From: Bacteroidia bacterium
GTDB taxonomy: Bacteria; Bacteroidota; Bacteroidia; Flavobacteriales; Flavobacteriaceae
DNA length: 64,000 nt
Assembly: GCA_030425285.1 (NCBI GenBank)
Contig: JAUIAY010000001.1
Location: forward strand, 420,963 to 484,962
Reading direction: 5' to 3'
Part shown: positions 42,463-51,098 of the stretch, in pieces
How the letters are laid out: every line of letters begins with the position of its first letter
How positions within the stretch are numbered: the stretch's first letter is position 1
Translations under genes and position numbers: made by a program
The notes under the pieces: generated by a model
The model's input: only the letters and a program-made list of their open reading frames with translations
What the model was told of the DNA's origin: nothing
The model's database searches: none

Positions 42463-44232
42463 CTATTTAACTTCTTTATCAATAATGGTTATGGTTTTTG
42501 CAGCCAAATCATAATCTTTTTGCATTTCAACATGGTCAATAGGTGTGTAACGTGCCAATTCACAGCTCTCTAAAATAGCATTGAAATTAACAACCGTGTC
42601 AGAGTCCACTCCTTTAGATTTTAATAAGTCTGAAATCTTGTCTTTAGTAAAATCACTAGTTTCAATATGCAATTTGGCTTTAAGATAATTGTGCAAAGCC
42701 TTCTCTAGAGCAATGTAAAAAGACTCCTTGTTTCCCAATTCTTTCTTGGCTTCGCTTAAGTATTTTTTGGCAAGTCTGTCGGCTTTTCTGATTTTGTTTC
42801 CAAAGACATCTGCCTGTCTTTTTTCCTGTTGATTTTTAAAGACTATGACCAATGGAATTGCTAAAAACGGTAAAATCATAGCAGACCAGAAAGCCATGGA
42901 TTTAAAAAAGTGTTTGGGTTTTATAGAAACAAAGTCTGTGTTGGTTTTTACAAATGCAAACTGGTTATTGTTTAATACAACCCGTTGTTTATTACCATTT
43001 ACCGAAGTAATGTCTTCACCTGCATTGCTGGTTGGCCCTTCTAAAACATCAATGACAATTTCATTGGAATTGATGCTTTTGTAAGTTTCTGTTTTTAAAT
43101 CAAAATACGAAAAGGAAATACTGGGTATTGGATATTTACCTTTGTATTGTGGTACAACCGTATAACTATCTGAAATACTACCTTGCATGCCTTCCAAATT
43201 AGTTCTGACATTCTCTGAATGTTCAGGCTCATAGACTTCTAGCGAACTCGGCAGATTTAATTTAGGTAACTCGAACAATTTTAAATTCCCTTTCCCTGAA
43301 ACCTCAACCTTTGCTTGAAGTGATTCCGAAGCATTCAACTCGTATTTTGAAGTGGTTACCTTAAAATTAAAATCGCCTACTGCTCCTGTAAAATCAGCTG
43401 GTCTTCCTTTTTCTGGCAAAGGTTTCACATTAATAGTCCTATTACCAGCGGATACCGTTTTATGAACTTGGCTCATTAAGCGTGCACCAAAAATATCACG
43501 TCTATTGGTTGGCACTTCAACAGTAATATCCAGGCTCAAAGGCTCTATCTCCAGTTTTCCTGTTTTTTGAGGATACAACACCGTTTTTCTTAAAACCACA
43601 TATCTGTAATCCTCTCCTTTGTAAGTGCCGTTTTGAACTTTTAAACCTTTAATATCAATATTCTGACTCCAAAAATCACTGTATTTAGGATTGTCTATTT
43701 CACGCCAATTGCTCACGCCTGTATTTGGAGATACATACAATTTGTAAACAACGGTTATGGCTTCGTTTAAATACGGATTTGTTTTAGAAACTTCAGCAAC
43801 TAGATGAATATTTTCTGATGCAATGTAATCGGCATTGTTGCCATCTTTGGGTTTATCAACAGCCGATGTTACAGTTATTTGAACAGGTGTTGTTTTATAT
43901 ATTTCACCATCAATTTCAATGGTAGCTTGTTTTATGGTAAATGTTCCTTGGCGTTTAGGAGCCAAAAAATAGCTGTAGGTTTTTGAGTAAGAACGCTTTC
44001 CATTTATCCATGAATTGCTGACTGCTTGATTAGGGCCGCCAACCACCATAAAATTCGCAAAGTCAGGCGGATTGAAATTGTCTCCATCTTTATTCATTTC
44101 AAAATCTACCCGAAGTCGCTCATTAATGCCAAGTTTCTTTTTACTGACCTTGGCCTCAAACGTAACTTGGGCACTTGTAGCTGTTGCTACAAGTAATAAC
44201 ATGAGTATAAGAAATTGTTTTAATGGTTTCAT
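42463..44232 (-). CDS. batD: BatD: protein with repeated immunoglobulin-like domains
   Basis: A 589-residue exported membrane protein of the Bat operon. It opens with a signal peptide ending SAQ and the BatD motif VSKKKLGINERLRVDFEMNKDGDNF. Several beta-sandwich domains follow (SNAGED-type linkers, YRYVVLRKTVLYPQKTGKLEIEPLSL). One membrane helix lies near residues 430-455 (FWSAMILPFLAIPLVIVF), and the cytoplasmic C-terminal tail is helical. The protein is thought to sit in the periplasm with the VWA proteins. The exact function is not known. Confidence 0.93.
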   Translation of the reverse strand: MKPLKQFLILMLLLVATATSAQVTFEAKVSKKKLGINERLRVDFEMNKDGDNFNPPDFANFMVVGGPNQAVSNSWINGKRSYSKTYSYFLAPKRQGTFTIKQATIEIDGEIYKTTPVQITVTSAVDKPKDGNNADYIASENIHLVAEVSKTNPYLNEAITVVYKLYVSPNTGVSNWREIDNPKYSDFWSQNIDIKGLKVQNGTYKGEDYRYVVLRKTVLYPQKTGKLEIEPLSLDITVEVPTNRRDIFGARLMSQVHKTVSAGNRTINVKPLPEKGRPADFTGAVGDFNFKVTTSKYELNASESLQAKVEVSGKGNLKLFELPKLNLPSSLEVYEPEHSENVRTNLEGMQGSISDSYTVVPQYKGKYPIPSISFSYFDLKTETYKSINSNEIVIDVLEGPTSNAGEDITSVNGNKQRVVLNNNQFAFVKTNTDFVSIKPKHFFKSMAFWSAMILPFLAIPLVIVFKNQQEKRQADVFGNKIRKADRLAKKYLSEAKKELGNKESFYIALEKALHNYLKAKLHIETSDFTKDKISDLLKSKGVDSDTVVNFNAILESCELARYTPIDHVEMQKDYDLAAKTITIIDKEVK

Positions 44233-44278
44233 AATTCTAAATCAAAATGAGTTTACAATCAATTGAAAATTTCTGGTT

Positions 44279-45124
44279 TTACCAATCTTTTTCCGATCTG
44301 ACTTTTGCTCCTTTTGTTTTTTCAGCATTTATCTTTTCTTGAACTTTTTCTTCTTGGTTATTCATGGCTTCCAACAAATTCTTTATTTGTTGTGGCGACA
44401 ATTGGCCAGGTTTAGGTTGGGGTTTTTGTTGTTGTTTATCCTTGTTCTCTTCGTTACCTTTTTTATCCTTTTCATCTTTTGGATCGCCTTTATCATCTTT
44501 TTGGTCGTCGCCTTCTTTTTGATCCTGTTCGCCTTCGTCTTTCTGATCTTCCTTATTTTCGTCTTCGTTCTCCTTTTGATCTTCTTGTTTGTCGTCCTGA
44601 TCCTTGTTCTCGTCGTTCTGATCGTTTTGATCTTGATTGTCGTCCTGTTGATCCTGTTGTTCTTCTTGCTCTTCAGCACATTGCTTTGCTAACGCATAAT
44701 TATAGCGTGTCTCTTCGTCGGCTGGATTGTTTCGAAGGGCATTTTTGAACGCTTCCGTAGCTTCTTTACATTTTTTGTTCTGCATTAACACATTACCAAT
44801 ATTATGATAGGCTTTATGCTTTTCTTCTTTTGAAACCGCTGCTTTAGCCGCTTGTTGTAATCGGTATAGCGCTTCATCGAAGCTTCCTTTTTCGTAATAC
44901 GCGTTTGCTAAATTATAATTCCCAACCGCTAAACTAGGTTCTTTGGAAATGGCTTTTCGGTATTCCATTTCAGCATTTATATAGTCTTCATTGAGTGCCA
45001 GCTCATTGCCCTGATAAACCAAATCTTTGGCTTGTTCAAGGGTTTTAACAGCCTTCTTGTTCTCCTCTTGAGAAAAACCGCTTAACGTTGCAATCAATAA
45101 TATGTAAAATACAATATGCCTCAT
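44279..45124 (-). CDS. batC: BatC: TPR protein with a charged low-complexity tail
   Basis: A 281-residue exported protein. The signal peptide is RHIVFYILLIATLSGFSQ, followed by TPR repeats (LAVGNYNLANAYYEKGSFDEAL and HKAYHNIGNVLMQNKKCKEATEAF). Then about 95 residues consist of almost only Asp, Glu, Gln, Lys and Asn. The last part is helical (LSPQQIKNLLEAMNNQEEKVQEKI). The ATG at 45124 is chosen over TTG at 45148, as it begins the signal peptide. TPR plus a charged linker is typical for BatC. An antisense open frame in this region is a shadow of the repetitive coding. Confidence 0.9.
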   Translation of the reverse strand: MRHIVFYILLIATLSGFSQEENKKAVKTLEQAKDLVYQGNELALNEDYINAEMEYRKAISKEPSLAVGNYNLANAYYEKGSFDEALYRLQQAAKAAVSKEEKHKAYHNIGNVLMQNKKCKEATEAFKNALRNNPADEETRYNYALAKQCAEEQEEQQDQQDDNQDQNDQNDENKDQDDKQEDQKENEDENKEDQKDEGEQDQKEGDDQKDDKGDPKDEKDKKGNEENKDKQQQKPQPKPGQLSPQQIKNLLEAMNNQEEKVQEKINAEKTKGAKVRSEKDW

Positions 45125-45188
45125 ACAATCGACTAAATTATAAAACAACTGGTTTTTAGTGAGTTAAAAAATTTATAAAATTCCATTG

Positions 45189-46226
45189 TTAAAGATTTTC
45201 ATTGAATAGGTTTAATTTCTTTAACCATGCCGTTTTTCGTTCTAAAAGGAAAATATCAATAAACAGCATTAAAATAGCCAAACCTAAAAACCATTGAAAC
45301 TGATCTTTGAAATCAGCAAACTGTTTTGCCTCAAACTCCTTTTTATCCATACTGTTTAAAATGTCTCTAATAGACTCTACTACTTCATTGGTGTTGCGCC
45401 CATTTATGTAAACACCATTGGCTTCTTCGGCAATATCCATTAAGGTTTTCTCATTCAATTTGGTAATCACCGTTTCGCCATTTTGGTCTTTCTTATAATT
45501 CAAAACAACACCATTTCGCTTAATAGGTATTGGCCCTCCTTTTGTATCACCTACACCAATAGTAAAAATTCTAATACCTTCTTCACTGGCTTCTTCCGCG
45601 ATACTAGCTGAAACCTCACTGTGATCTTCACCATCTGAAATGATTATCAATACACGATTGGTCTGTTCTTCATCATCATAATAGGTTTTTGCCAATTCTA
45701 TGGCCTCATTTATGGCAGTTCCTTGTGATGATAACATATCGGTATTCATGCTCTGTAAGAACATTTTAGCCGAGGCATAGTCTGTTGTAATAGGTAGTTG
45801 TGGAAAAGCTTTACCAGCATAAGCAATTATTCCAACTCGGTCACTGGCTAGATTATTAATGATTTGAGTAACCAGTTGTTTTGATTTTTCCAAACGGTTG
45901 GGCGCAATATCCTCTGCCAACATACTTTTTGAAACATCCACAGCAAAGACAATATCAACACCTTCACGCTTAACAGTTTCCAATTTAGTTCCTATTTTAG
46001 GGTTTACCAAGGCAAAAGCCATTGCTGCTATAGCAATACTGATTACAAATAACTTCAAAACAGTTTTAAAAACGGATTGATTTGGACTCAAACGCTTTAA
46101 TAAGTCCTTATCAGCAAACTTATTTTGTACGCGTTTTTTCCATATATGAAGTATGGCATAAAAAACCCAAATGGCTGGAATAGCCACCAAAATCCAAAAC
46201 CATATTTTTTCTTCTAATTGATACAT
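45189..46226 (-). CDS. batB: BatB: von Willebrand factor A membrane protein
   Basis: A 345-residue inner-membrane protein with two N-terminal helices (WILVAIPAIWVFYAI and LFVISIAIAAMAFALVN), a VWA domain (about 90-280) and a C-terminal helix (FLGLAILMLFIDIFLL). The MIDAS metal site is complete: DVSKS at residues 97-101, a Thr in GTAINEAIE, and ISDGEDHS. It follows batA by two bases. VWA pairs with MoxR ATPases are thought to act in chaperone-like assembly at the membrane. Confidence 0.94.
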   Translation of the reverse strand: MYQLEEKIWFWILVAIPAIWVFYAILHIWKKRVQNKFADKDLLKRLSPNQSVFKTVLKLFVISIAIAAMAFALVNPKIGTKLETVKREGVDIVFAVDVSKSMLAEDIAPNRLEKSKQLVTQIINNLASDRVGIIAYAGKAFPQLPITTDYASAKMFLQSMNTDMLSSQGTAINEAIELAKTYYDDEEQTNRVLIIISDGEDHSEVSASIAEEASEEGIRIFTIGVGDTKGGPIPIKRNGVVLNYKKDQNGETVITKLNEKTLMDIAEEANGVYINGRNTNEVVESIRDILNSMDKKEFEAKQFADFKDQFQWFLGLAILMLFIDIFLLERKTAWLKKLNLFNENL

Positions 46227-46228
46227 TC

Positions 46229-47233
46229 TTAAATAAAACTTCTAAAAATAGTTACACGCATGAGCAATTCTAGTGCTAAAAGCAGACCAGCCAAAATAAC
46301 GAGCGGTCTGAATTTTTCCTCATAGTTGTAGAATTTAAATTCTTCTATTTCTGTTTTTTCCAGTTTGTTAATTTCATCATAGATTTCGGCAAGTTTCTTA
46401 TTGTCTGTCGCCCTAAAATATTTACCTCCTGTTACACTCGCTATTTCTTTTAGTAATTCCTCATCAATCTCTACCTGAACACGGCCATACTGAAATTGGC
46501 CATTAGTAATCCCAATAGGTGATAATGCCATGCCATTGGTTCCCAATCCAATCGTATAAGTTTTAATACCGTATTCAACGGCCAATTCACTAGCAATTTT
46601 AGGATCTATAAACCCTGTGTTGTTGACACCATCAGTCAATAAAATAATGACCTTACTTTTAGCCTTGCTATCCTTTAAACGGTTTACCGATGTTGCTAAT
46701 CCCATTCCTATGGCAGTTCCTCCTTCAATAATGGTATTATATTTTATATCATCCAAAGAACGCAGTACAATGGCTTTGTCACTAGTAATAGGTGTTTTGG
46801 TATAGCTTTCTCCTGCGTATTCTACAAGACCAATTCGATCATTGGGTCGACCTTTGATAAATTCTGAAGCCACATCCTTTAAAGCCTCTAATCTATTCGG
46901 TTTTAAGTCTCTTGCCAACATACTGGCAGAAACATCAATGGCCATCACAATATCAATACCTCTAGTTGTTTTTGTTTTGGTACTAACATCAACCGTTCTT
47001 GGTCTTGCCAAAGCTGTTATTAGGGCTGCCAAAGCCAACAAACGCATAAGAAACAAAACATGTCTGAACTTAGGCAAAATAGAAGGAGTTGCTTTAAAAC
47101 CTTTGATACTTGATATCTTTAATTCGGCTGTTTGCTTTTTGAACTTAAACAGATACCAAAGTATTGCCAATGGCAGCAGTAACAGCAACCAGAAAAACTC
47201 TTTGTTCATAAATTCGATGCCTTCAAATATCAT
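46229..47233 (-). CDS. batA: BatA: von Willebrand factor A membrane protein
   Basis: A 334-residue inner-membrane protein. Membrane helices lie at about 13-28 and 60-77, and the VWA domain at about 94-290 has an intact MIDAS motif (DVSAS, residues 100-104; then LLTDGVNNTG). The C-terminal helix is VILAGLLLALELLM. Its ATG overlaps the stop of the 551-residue gene by four bases (ATGA), indicating coupling. A later start at residue 9 is possible. Confidence 0.94.
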   Translation of the reverse strand: MIFEGIEFMNKEFFWLLLLLPLAILWYLFKFKKQTAELKISSIKGFKATPSILPKFRHVLFLMRLLALAALITALARPRTVDVSTKTKTTRGIDIVMAIDVSASMLARDLKPNRLEALKDVASEFIKGRPNDRIGLVEYAGESYTKTPITSDKAIVLRSLDDIKYNTIIEGGTAIGMGLATSVNRLKDSKAKSKVIILLTDGVNNTGFIDPKIASELAVEYGIKTYTIGLGTNGMALSPIGITNGQFQYGRVQVEIDEELLKEIASVTGGKYFRATDNKKLAEIYDEINKLEKTEIEEFKFYNYEEKFRPLVILAGLLLALELLMRVTIFRSFI

Positions 47234-48885
47234 TCTGTAGCTGGTTTAAGTTCAACTGAATTTAATATTCTGGCAACAATTTCTTCAGCATATTCATCGC
47301 CACTGTGATACGTGATGGCAATCTGCTGAATAATATTTTCTGCGGTAAAGTGTAATAGCACATATTCACCATCAACAAACTTATCTGAATTAGGGTAGGG
47401 AAAACTAGCAGACCCATAGGTTTTTAAACCTTCCGCATTATTTGGTGTCACAAATTTATCGGTCTTGACAAAGATGTTTTCTATGCCACTTTTTTCCAAT
47501 TCCTGAATGGCCTTTTCTGAAACTTGTGCCAAATCTATAGGCTCTCCTGCTTTGTGGTCTTTAATAATAGCTGTTGTTAAACTAATACTTAAATCGTCTA
47601 AAACCTCACCGTATTTAAACTCTGTAAAGTTAACAGGACCAGCAACAATATTGAGACTGTCAGCTTCGATTCTCTTTAAGACTTCAGGAGTCGAAATAGT
47701 AATTGGTGGCACACCATAAGCACTATTGACCCACTCACCTTCCAATAGTTCTAGGCTATCATTAAACAGTAATTTGTCTGTTACATATTTGAAACCGTAC
47801 TTCACACCAAATCCAACAAAAGTCAATGTTACAAGTGCTAGAGCAACAATAATGGTAGAAATGATTTTTCTGCGTTTTTTCTTGCGTTCTTGTGCTTCCT
47901 TGTATTGCTCATTTAATAATTTTTCTTCTTCGCTAGGCTCTGGCAATACCTCTTTTACATGATCGATCTCTACATCAATAGTGTTTCTGTCCAGCTTGGC
48001 CAATTCTTTATCAGGAGCAGATTTCGCAAACTTTACCAAGTCGGCTCGTTTGAAAATACTTTCTAAATTTTTAATGGTTTCCTGACTCAAATCAATTTGG
48101 TTACCATCTTTCAACAAGCGTAATCTTGAGATTAACTCATCTGTAGTACTTTCCAAAGCATGATCATATACTTTTTCATCAAGGTATTTTCTAATAGCCA
48201 GTGTCAATTCAGAATAATAGGCTTTAAATTCATCCTGTTCCAAATAATTGCTTTCATCCAACTGTTTTAAAGCTAGTTTAGCTCTGTCATAAGGCGGCAA
48301 AAGGGCTATTTTCTCTTCTTCAGTAAGCGGCTTCTTACGCCAGATAAACCAATAGATAAGAGAGGCTATCAATCCTATACCAAACAACACAATCAACAGA
48401 TTCCGCAACCAATTGCTTTTTCCTTTTTCAACCTGAATGATAGGTTTTATACCATACAACCCTTGTTTGGTCGTATCAACCATTATGTTGTTCACCAAAA
48501 CCTTAAGAGAATCGGTAAAAAATGTTTTGTCACCAATGACTATTTTTTGTCTTGGAATAGTATAGGTTCCTGAATCGAACTGTGTTAATCCGTATTTTTT
48601 GATTAGGTTTATTTTGGCGTCAAGCTTTGTAGTATCAACCTCATAAGAGTCTATAACCTCCAAAGGCATGAAGGTCTGTCCTTCGGGAAACACTACTAAA
48701 TTGGTAGAATCTGCATCAACCTCAATTTTATAGGTTATTTGCTCACCTATTCTAATATGGGTTGTATCGATAGATGACTTGACTTGAGCAAAAGAGAACA
48801 CAGAAAAGAGAATACAGAAAAGAGACAATACAAGTCGTGTTGATTGCTTCTTTTTTATATTCGTAATTCGTAATTCGTAATTCAT
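47230..48885 (-). CDS. Bat operon protein with N-terminal DUF4381-like domain and DUF4230/other tail (function unknown)
   Basis: A 551-residue exported protein between the DUF58 and batA genes. A signal peptide (RLVLSLFCILFSVFSFAQ) is followed by a beta-sandwich (SSIDTTHIRIGEQITYKIEV) and a first helix (about 160-182). A helical cytoplasmic part follows (KAYYSELTLAIRKYLDEKVY, like DUF4381 proteins in such operons), then a second helix (about 341-362) and a C-terminal domain of about 180 residues I do not recognise. The ATG lies in a (TCGTAAT)3 repeat, so the true start may be a few codons off. Confidence 0.82.
   Translation of the reverse strand: MNYELRITNIKKKQSTRLVLSLFCILFSVFSFAQVKSSIDTTHIRIGEQITYKIEVDADSTNLVVFPEGQTFMPLEVIDSYEVDTTKLDAKINLIKKYGLTQFDSGTYTIPRQKIVIGDKTFFTDSLKVLVNNIMVDTTKQGLYGIKPIIQVEKGKSNWLRNLLIVLFGIGLIASLIYWFIWRKKPLTEEEKIALLPPYDRAKLALKQLDESNYLEQDEFKAYYSELTLAIRKYLDEKVYDHALESTTDELISRLRLLKDGNQIDLSQETIKNLESIFKRADLVKFAKSAPDKELAKLDRNTIDVEIDHVKEVLPEPSEEEKLLNEQYKEAQERKKKRRKIISTIIVALALVTLTFVGFGVKYGFKYVTDKLLFNDSLELLEGEWVNSAYGVPPITISTPEVLKRIEADSLNIVAGPVNFTEFKYGEVLDDLSISLTTAIIKDHKAGEPIDLAQVSEKAIQELEKSGIENIFVKTDKFVTPNNAEGLKTYGSASFPYPNSDKFVDGEYVLLHFTAENIIQQIAITYHSGDEYAEEIVARILNSVELKPATE
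48861..48881. repeat. Three tandem copies of a 7-base repeat at a gene start
   Basis: (TCGTAAT)3 on the plus strand directly abuts the start of the 551-residue gene on the minus strand. The annotated ATG and the following residues NYELRITN are read through this repeat. Copy-number changes would alter the N-terminus or frame. Confidence 0.7.
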
Positions 48886-48894
48886 ATTTCGCTT

Positions 48895-49761
48895 TTATCC
48901 TCTTCTTTTGAAATAACCCAATAATTTTTTTACATAGCTTTCATCTACACGGCAATCAATTGTACCAGCACCTGATTTTGAAAAACTATCTTTAAAATAA
49001 TCTACTTTCTCACTGTAGTATCTGCCATAATTCATACGAACTTTTTTAGATGCTGTATTAACCAACATATACTCACCGGTTTCTTCGTCTTGCATTTGAA
49101 CCATGCCCAAATTTGGAATAGATTCTTCGTGCTTGTCATAAACTCGTATTCCCGTAACATCATGGCGTCCTGAAGCAATTTTAAGAGTATGCTGATAATC
49201 GTCAGCTATAAAATCGGAAAGCATAAAAACAATAGCCTTCTTTTTCATGACATTGGACAGAAACTTTAACGCTTCGGCAATATTGGTTTGTTTGCTTTTA
49301 GGTTCAAACTCTATAAGTTCCCTAATAATTCGTAAAACATGTGAACGTCCCTTTTTAGGTGGAATGTAGAGCTCTATCTCATCAGAAAACAAGATCAATC
49401 CAATCTTGTCATTATTTTGTGTTGCTGAAAAGGCTAACGTAGCTGCAATTTCGGTTACTACCTCATTTTTGAATTGCGAAGCTGTCCCAAAAAATTCAGA
49501 ACCCGAAACATCAACCATCAGCATCATGGTAAGTTCGCGCTCTTCCTCAAAAACTTTGATGTGCGGTTCATTAGTTCTGGCCGTAACATTCCAATCTATA
49601 TTCCGAACATCATCCCCATATTGATACTGTCGTACTTCAGAAAAAGTCATACCACGACCCTTAAAGGTAGAGTGGTACTCACCTCCAAAAATATGATCAG
49701 ACAAGCGACGTGTCTTAATCTCTATTTTTCGTACTTTTTTTAGTAGCTCTTTAGTATCCAT
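48895..49761 (-). CDS. DUF58 (VWA-like) protein of the MoxR-Bat operon
   Basis: A 288-residue cytosolic protein with the DUF58 core: RRLSDHIFGGEYHSTFKGRGMTFSEVRQYQYGDDVRNIDWNVTART is the landmark region (residues about 18-63; key words GRGMTFSEVR and DVRNIDWNVTAR). A VWA-like domain with DVSGSEFFG (MIDAS-like) follows. DUF58 proteins stand next to MoxR ATPases almost everywhere and are thought to act with them. It follows the MoxR gene after a 105-base gap holding repeats. Confidence 0.93.
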   Translation of the reverse strand: MDTKELLKKVRKIEIKTRRLSDHIFGGEYHSTFKGRGMTFSEVRQYQYGDDVRNIDWNVTARTNEPHIKVFEEERELTMMLMVDVSGSEFFGTASQFKNEVVTEIAATLAFSATQNNDKIGLILFSDEIELYIPPKKGRSHVLRIIRELIEFEPKSKQTNIAEALKFLSNVMKKKAIVFMLSDFIADDYQHTLKIASGRHDVTGIRVYDKHEESIPNLGMVQMQDEETGEYMLVNTASKKVRMNYGRYYSEKVDYFKDSFSKSGAGTIDCRVDESYVKKLLGYFKRRG

Positions 49762-49764
49762 TTT

Positions 49765-49866
49765 GCCTCTCTCCCAAACCCTCTCTCCAAAGGAAAGAGG
49801 GCTTTATAAATTAATCTAAACCCGTTATACAAAAGTCCTTCCCTTTGGGAAGGATTTAGGATGGGC
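49765..49866. repeat. Palindromic repeat cluster inside the MoxR-Bat operon
   Basis: Two hairpins lie in the gap between the MoxR and DUF58 genes. The first pairs CCCTCTCTCC (49779-49788) with GGAAAGAGGG (49792-49801, 9 of 10). The second pairs TCCTTCCC (49836-49843) with GGGAAGGA (49847-49854), perfect. Both are GC-richer than their surroundings. Similar CT-rich elements are scattered in flavobacterial genomes as I recall them. Confidence 0.6.
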
Positions 49867-50871
49867 TTATGGTACTTCAATTTCGTTTACAATCTTATTG
49901 ATAATGTCTTCAGAAGTTACGTTTTCAGCTTCAGCTTCGTAGGTAATACCTATTCTATGACGCAATACATCGTGAACTACTGCTCTGACATCTTCAGGAA
50001 TCACGTAACCTCTTCGCTTAATAAATGCATAGCATTTAGCAGCCGTAGCCAAGTTAATACTACCACGAGGTGATGCTCCAAATGAAATTAATGGTTTTAA
50101 ATCTGAAAGCTTATATTTTTCAGGGTAACGCGTGGCAAAAATAATGTCTAGAATATATTTTTCAATCTTTTCATCCATGTATACTTCACGTACCGCTTTT
50201 TGTGCGTTCAGGATTTGAGTAATAGAAACCACTGGGTTTACCTTTTCAAAAGCTCCTTTTAAATTAGCACGAATAATGAGTTGTTCTTCGTCTTGTTTCG
50301 GGTAATCAATAACCGTTTTAAGCATAAAACGGTCAACTTGAGCTTCAGGCAACGGATAAGTTCCTTCTTGCTCTACAGGGTTTTGGGTTGCCATAACTAA
50401 AAATGGCTTGTCCAAAATAAAAGTTTCATCACCAATGGTTACTTGTTTTTCCTGCATGGCTTCCAATAAAGCCGATTGGACCTTGGCAGGAGCCCTATTA
50501 ATCTCATCAGCCAACACGAAATTAGCAAAGATTGGTCCTTTTTTAATTGTGAAATCGTTCTGCTTAATATTATAAATTAAGGTACCTACAACATCGGCAG
50601 GCAGTAAATCTGGTGTAAACTGAATCCTACTAAAGGATCCATCAACAGCTTGTGAAAGCGTATTAATAGCCAAAGTTTTGGCTAATCCAGGAACCCCTTC
50701 CAATAAAATATGCCCTTGCCCCAAAAGACCAATAAGCAAACGTTCCACCATGTGCTTTTGACCTACGATAACCTTATTCATTTCTAACGTCAGTAAATCA
50801 ACAAAAGCACTCTCTTTTTCAATTTTCTCGTTAATTGCCTTAATATCAATTGTACGCGTTTCTTCCATCAT
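49867..50871 (-). CDS. MoxR-family AAA+ ATPase
   Basis: A 334-residue cytosolic AAA+ ATPase heading the Bat operon. Walker A is GVPGLAKT (residues 59-66), Walker B is VLADEINRAP (119-128). The sensor and linker regions include MATQNPVEQEGTYPLPEAQVDRF and SFGASPRGSINLATAAK. MoxR proteins are believed to act as chaperones for the VWA proteins encoded downstream (BatA, BatB, DUF58). Full length. Confidence 0.96.
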   Translation of the reverse strand: MMEETRTIDIKAINEKIEKESAFVDLLTLEMNKVIVGQKHMVERLLIGLLGQGHILLEGVPGLAKTLAINTLSQAVDGSFSRIQFTPDLLPADVVGTLIYNIKQNDFTIKKGPIFANFVLADEINRAPAKVQSALLEAMQEKQVTIGDETFILDKPFLVMATQNPVEQEGTYPLPEAQVDRFMLKTVIDYPKQDEEQLIIRANLKGAFEKVNPVVSITQILNAQKAVREVYMDEKIEKYILDIIFATRYPEKYKLSDLKPLISFGASPRGSINLATAAKCYAFIKRRGYVIPEDVRAVVHDVLRHRIGITYEAEAENVTSEDIINKIVNEIEVP

Positions 50872-51098
50872 TTTATAGTTTTATAATACAATCCCAAAAA
50901 GGGTTTATTTTAGAACGGCTAAATTGTTAAAATTTTTGCTTTATTGTTGTTAACAATTGGTTAAAATATCAGTAATAATGGGTATTTCTTAAGTTTTTAT
51001 AATTAATGAAGAAATAATATAGTTCTGTCCATATAATAAAATTATGAATCCCTATTTTTATACTTCAATTCAAAAATTAAAAACTCAAGGTAAGATAG

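Noticed and set aside
44339-44692. Antisense open frame of 117 residues, very hydrophobic, inside batC
   Set aside because: It is the reverse of the Asp/Glu/Gln/Lys-rich repeat; acidic and lysine codons read backwards give Leu, Ile, Val and Phe. No start signal, and batC is plainly the real gene.
49771-49870. Possible small CRISPR-like repeat array between the MoxR and DUF58 genes
   Set aside because: Only two unrelated hairpins; no regular direct repeats or spacers and no cas genes.
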